Of a stretch of DNA of 33,647 bases, positions 31,348 to 33,647 are shown piece by piece (the stretch's first letter is position 1; each line of letters begins with the position of its first letter). The notes beneath the pieces are model-generated. The model did not search any database. It was not told the origin of the DNA and was given only the letters and a program-made list of their open reading frames with translations. Location: the NCBI GenBank assembly GCA_026389265.1, contig JAPLIE010000124.1, positions 1 through 33,647 of the forward strand, given 5' to 3'. The position numbers and the translations under genes are program-made. Origin of the DNA: Cyanobacteriota bacterium. Lineage in GTDB: Bacteria > Cyanobacteriota > Cyanobacteriia > PCC-6307 > Cyanobiaceae.

Positions 31348-32805
31348 TCATCGGACCGCGGGGAAGGGCTTGCCGGTCGTCGGGGGCAGAGATTGCAGGT
31401 AGGCCAGCTGGGCCTGCTGACGAGCGATCAGGGTAGGTACAGCAAGAAAGGATCCGAAGCAGATCCCCAGCAGGATCAGAATGAAGGGATCGGAGTAAAC
31501 CTGTGCGGCCGAAAAGAAGAACACCAAGTTGGCGAGGCCAAAAGCAACCAAGCCCAGCATCAGGAAGGCCAGGCGGGGCTCCAGCAAACTGAGTAACCGG
31601 AAGTTTCGTCGCAAGGTAAGCAAAATTAGGGCAGCCAGCACGACCCCTACCACAAGTCCAGGTAGACCTAATTCGGCCACGATTCTTCCGCCGCCCCCTT
31701 CCGATACAAAACTCAGGCTCTGAATGTTCTCGAGGGCCGCCTGGGCGCTTGTGCTGAGCTTGAGGTTGCCCAGATTGGCCCCAGCCCCCACCCCCAGCCC
31801 CCAGCCCTGGGAGACGTCGAGGGCTCTCAGCACTGCTCCAATGCCCTGATTCTGAAAGCGGTCAAGCAGTTGATCCCTGGCGCTCAGTGATCGATTCAGG
31901 TAGATGTCGAAGGAATCCCCCTTGGCCGTGATCAGGAAGAGCGCATAGGACCCGTAGGCCATCGCGGCTCCCCCAAGCACGCTGCTGATCACCCTCTCTC
32001 GCGAGGCGGGGGATGCCCTGCGGCTGAACAGCAACAGGTAGAAGGCTGTGAATACGAGCACAAGCACCAGGGCCTTGCGGCGTCCTGTGGGGATCGTGAG
32101 ATAGGCGAAGACTGCAGCCAGCGTGAACAGAAGAATCTGATTCTCTCGCCGCTGGGCACTCACTGCCATGGTGAGGGAGAAGCAAGCTCCTGCGGCGAGA
32201 TGCCAAGCGGCCAGCTCACTGGTGCGCCACAGGCCCGACACCCCTGCGGCCGAAAAGCCTTCAAAGGTGATCTGGATGCCCAGACCTACCTCTTTAAAGA
32301 GAATGCTGTTAAGGCCACGGAAGTCGAGCCAGGCTGATATCGCAAACAGACTGCATATGACCAGGTAAGTGATGATCAATTTTTGCAAGCTTTTGGGACT
32401 ACATCCCACCTCATAGCCTGCCCAGATGGCCACGGCGGGAGCAACGTAGAAGGCGATGCCCAAAGCCGTGAGTTGGATGTCCCCGAAGCGGAAAAAGGAA
32501 TTCATCGCCTGGACACCGATCACGGCGAAGTAGATGGGAATCCATTCAAGGATTTCCGGTACGGTCCAGAACATGCTGCGCAGATCGATCCTTCCTTGCT
32601 TCTGCTCGTAGATCACCAGGATGGTTAGCACGAAGGCAAGCAGCACCAGGCCCACGAACGTGCTGGGTTGGTTCGGTGTGATCTTCCGGATTGGATCCTG
32701 CAGAAAACCGATCACCACAGTGATAAGCAATCCTGCTCGCCAGTTGCCATCCAGCAGGACCAAGGCGAGGCTGCCGAACATCAGAACCAGGAAAAGCGAT
32801 GTCAT
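31348..32805 (-). CDS. Wzy/O-antigen ligase-like polytopic membrane protein
   Basis: A 485-residue protein with about eleven hydrophobic helices, no signal peptide, and a large extracytoplasmic loop at roughly residues 285-370. Just after this loop comes FVSEGGGGRIVAELGLPGLVV, a pattern that recalls the SE..ELGLPG motif of O-antigen ligases and Wzy polymerases. Basic TIPTGRRKALVLVLVF in the middle is also typical of Wzy-like proteins. Sequence divergence in this family prevents telling polymerase from ligase. Position among glycosyltransferases supports polymerisation of the repeat unit. Confidence 0.72.
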   Translation of the reverse strand: MTSLFLVLMFGSLALVLLDGNWRAGLLITVVIGFLQDPIRKITPNQPSTFVGLVLLAFVLTILVIYEQKQGRIDLRSMFWTVPEILEWIPIYFAVIGVQAMNSFFRFGDIQLTALGIAFYVAPAVAIWAGYEVGCSPKSLQKLIITYLVICSLFAISAWLDFRGLNSILFKEVGLGIQITFEGFSAAGVSGLWRTSELAAWHLAAGACFSLTMAVSAQRRENQILLFTLAAVFAYLTIPTGRRKALVLVLVFTAFYLLLFSRRASPASRERVISSVLGGAAMAYGSYALFLITAKGDSFDIYLNRSLSARDQLLDRFQNQGIGAVLRALDVSQGWGLGVGAGANLGNLKLSTSAQAALENIQSLSFVSEGGGGRIVAELGLPGLVVGVVLAALILLTLRRNFRLLSLLEPRLAFLMLGLVAFGLANLVFFFSAAQVYSDPFILILLGICFGSFLAVPTLIARQQAQLAYLQSLPPTTGKPFPAVR

Positions 32806-32812
32806 CGGCGGG

Positions 32813-33647
32813 CTATGGGGGGGATGGCGCGGAGAGCGCGGCGCTGCGGCGGTTCGCTTTCACGATGTCGGCATAGTGGGTCTCCAGGGCCGAGGCGATG
32901 GCTGGCCAGGCCAGCCGCTGTTCCGCAAGGCTACGGGCAGCCAGACGGGTGGCATGGCTGGGGCCCCCGAGGGCTTGCGCCAGGGTGCGGGCCAACTCCG
33001 ACGGGGTGCTGGCACAGACCAGGCCGGCTCCGGCCGTTGCCACCAATTCCGACACCGCCACCTCGGGCGAGAGGATCGCCGGGGTGCCGGCCGCCAGGGC
33101 TTCGGCCACGGCGATGCCGAAATTTTCAGCCGCCGAGGGCAATACCAGCCAGTCGGCATCCGCCAGTTCCCGGTCCTTGCCTTCACCCTCCACCTGGCCG
33201 AGCCACCGGCAGCGCTGGCCCAGGCCGAGCGATTCGGCCTGCCCATGGAGTTGGCGCTCGTAGCCGGGTTCACCCCGTCCGGCGATCCGCAGTTCCCAGG
33301 AGGCATCGGGCCGTTGTTGGTTCAGCAGTGCGAGCGCCTCCAGCAGGCGATCGAGTTGCTTCTTGGGATGCAGCCGAGAGAGGAAGAGAAATCGGGTCGA
33401 GCGATCGGCGCCATCGCTCCCTTCTGGGGTCCTGCGATTGGTTTGATTGTTCAGCCGCACCCCAAGGGGCAGCACCAGAGCCGGGGGCAACAAGCCGAGC
33501 GCTTCCACCTCATCCCGTTCAGCCCCGGCGGTGAAATGCAGGGCGGCAGCCCCATTGAGGTTGCGCTCCTCGATCAGCCGCAGCATCCAGATCTTGCGGG
33601 AGCGGCTCTGGGCGAGGCTCCAGGGACTGAGCTGGCCGATCGTCCGC
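32813..33647 (-). CDS. Glycosyltransferase family 4, C-terminal part (runs off right edge)
   Basis: The frame is open to the window edge, so the start is outside. The visible 277 residues include the linker region GQLSPWSLAQSRSRKIWML, typical of GT4 enzymes just before the C-terminal domain, then FLFLSRLHPKKQLDRLLEAL, ELRIAGRGEPGYERQL and LPSAAENFGIAVAEALAAGTPAILSPEV. The last holds the E-x7-E nucleotide-sugar site (ENFGIAVAE). It stops with TAG 7 bases before the Wzy-like gene. Confidence 0.88.
   Translation of the reverse strand, partial: RTIGQLSPWSLAQSRSRKIWMLRLIEERNLNGAAALHFTAGAERDEVEALGLLPPALVLPLGVRLNNQTNRRTPEGSDGADRSTRFLFLSRLHPKKQLDRLLEALALLNQQRPDASWELRIAGRGEPGYERQLHGQAESLGLGQRCRWLGQVEGEGKDRELADADWLVLPSAAENFGIAVAEALAAGTPAILSPEVAVSELVATAGAGLVCASTPSELARTLAQALGGPSHATRLAARSLAEQRLAWPAIASALETHYADIVKANRRSAALSAPSPP

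Overview
The window looks like chromosomal DNA of a high-GC picocyanobacterium of the Synechococcus/Cyanobium kind. Pointers are a CpcS/CpeS-type phycobiliprotein lyase, a DUF1517 (FLAP1-like) protein of oxygenic phototrophs, a ThiD2-ThiE fusion, a DUF3611 membrane protein and a cyanoexosortase. I noticed only one HIP1 octamer (GCGATCGC) by eye, which suits this lineage. I saw no rRNA, tRNA, CRISPR array or insertion sequence.

Left part (1-11.8 kb), core metabolism and housekeeping: nadK (partial, apparent CTG start), pheS, a possible small membrane protein, surE, a DUF3611 protein, ribF, an unlisted 43-residue membrane protein, thiD2-thiE and thiS, a Gly/Tyr-rich DUF1517 protein, then a tightly coupled minus-strand group: CpcS-like lyase, TrmD-IspF in one reading frame, and LarB. 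Era follows, with a conserved hypothetical protein divergent from it. The most unusual point here is that the tRNA m1G37 methyltransferase and the MEP-pathway enzyme IspF share one uninterrupted frame, with a strong Shine-Dalgarno sequence just before the IspF methionine.

Middle part (11.8-21.7 kb), export and sorting at the cell envelope: a small secreted protein, a Pro/Ala-rich single-pass membrane protein, a Wza-like SLBB export protein, and divergently a Wzc-like chain-length regulator/tyrosine kinase with a tyrosine-rich tail. Converging on the kinase gene is a dual-specificity-type phosphatase gene, separated by a hairpin. Behind it are a cyanoexosortase-associated protein, a cyanoexosortase with its Cys/Arg/His triad, and a WbpM/CapD-like nucleotide-sugar 4,6-dehydratase. 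Base composition falls visibly across much of this block, suggesting transfer.

Right part (21.8-33.6 kb), a surface-polysaccharide operon on the minus strand. In transcription order: a GT4 glycosyltransferase (cut by the window edge), a Wzy/ligase-like membrane protein, a WaaE-like GT2, a CDP-paratose/tyvelose 2-epimerase-like enzyme, a second GT4, an AsnB-type glutamine amidotransferase, a NodU/CmcH-type O-carbamoyltransferase, another GT2, an atypical SDR and a WecA/WbpL-like initiating transferase. From the epimerase to WecA every junction is a start/stop overlap of 1 or 4 bases. The order SDR - WbpL-like - WbpM-like matches the known wbpV-wbpL-wbpM arrangement and suggests a 6-deoxy-N-acetylhexosamine as the first sugar.

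Taken together, the right two thirds reads as one system that makes, modifies (carbamoylation, possible amidation), polymerises and exports a surface polysaccharide under a kinase/phosphatase pair. A cyanoexosortase is built into the same operon, which suggests that sorted proteins and this glycan belong to one pathway. No PEP-CTERM substrate and no flippase is visible in the window.
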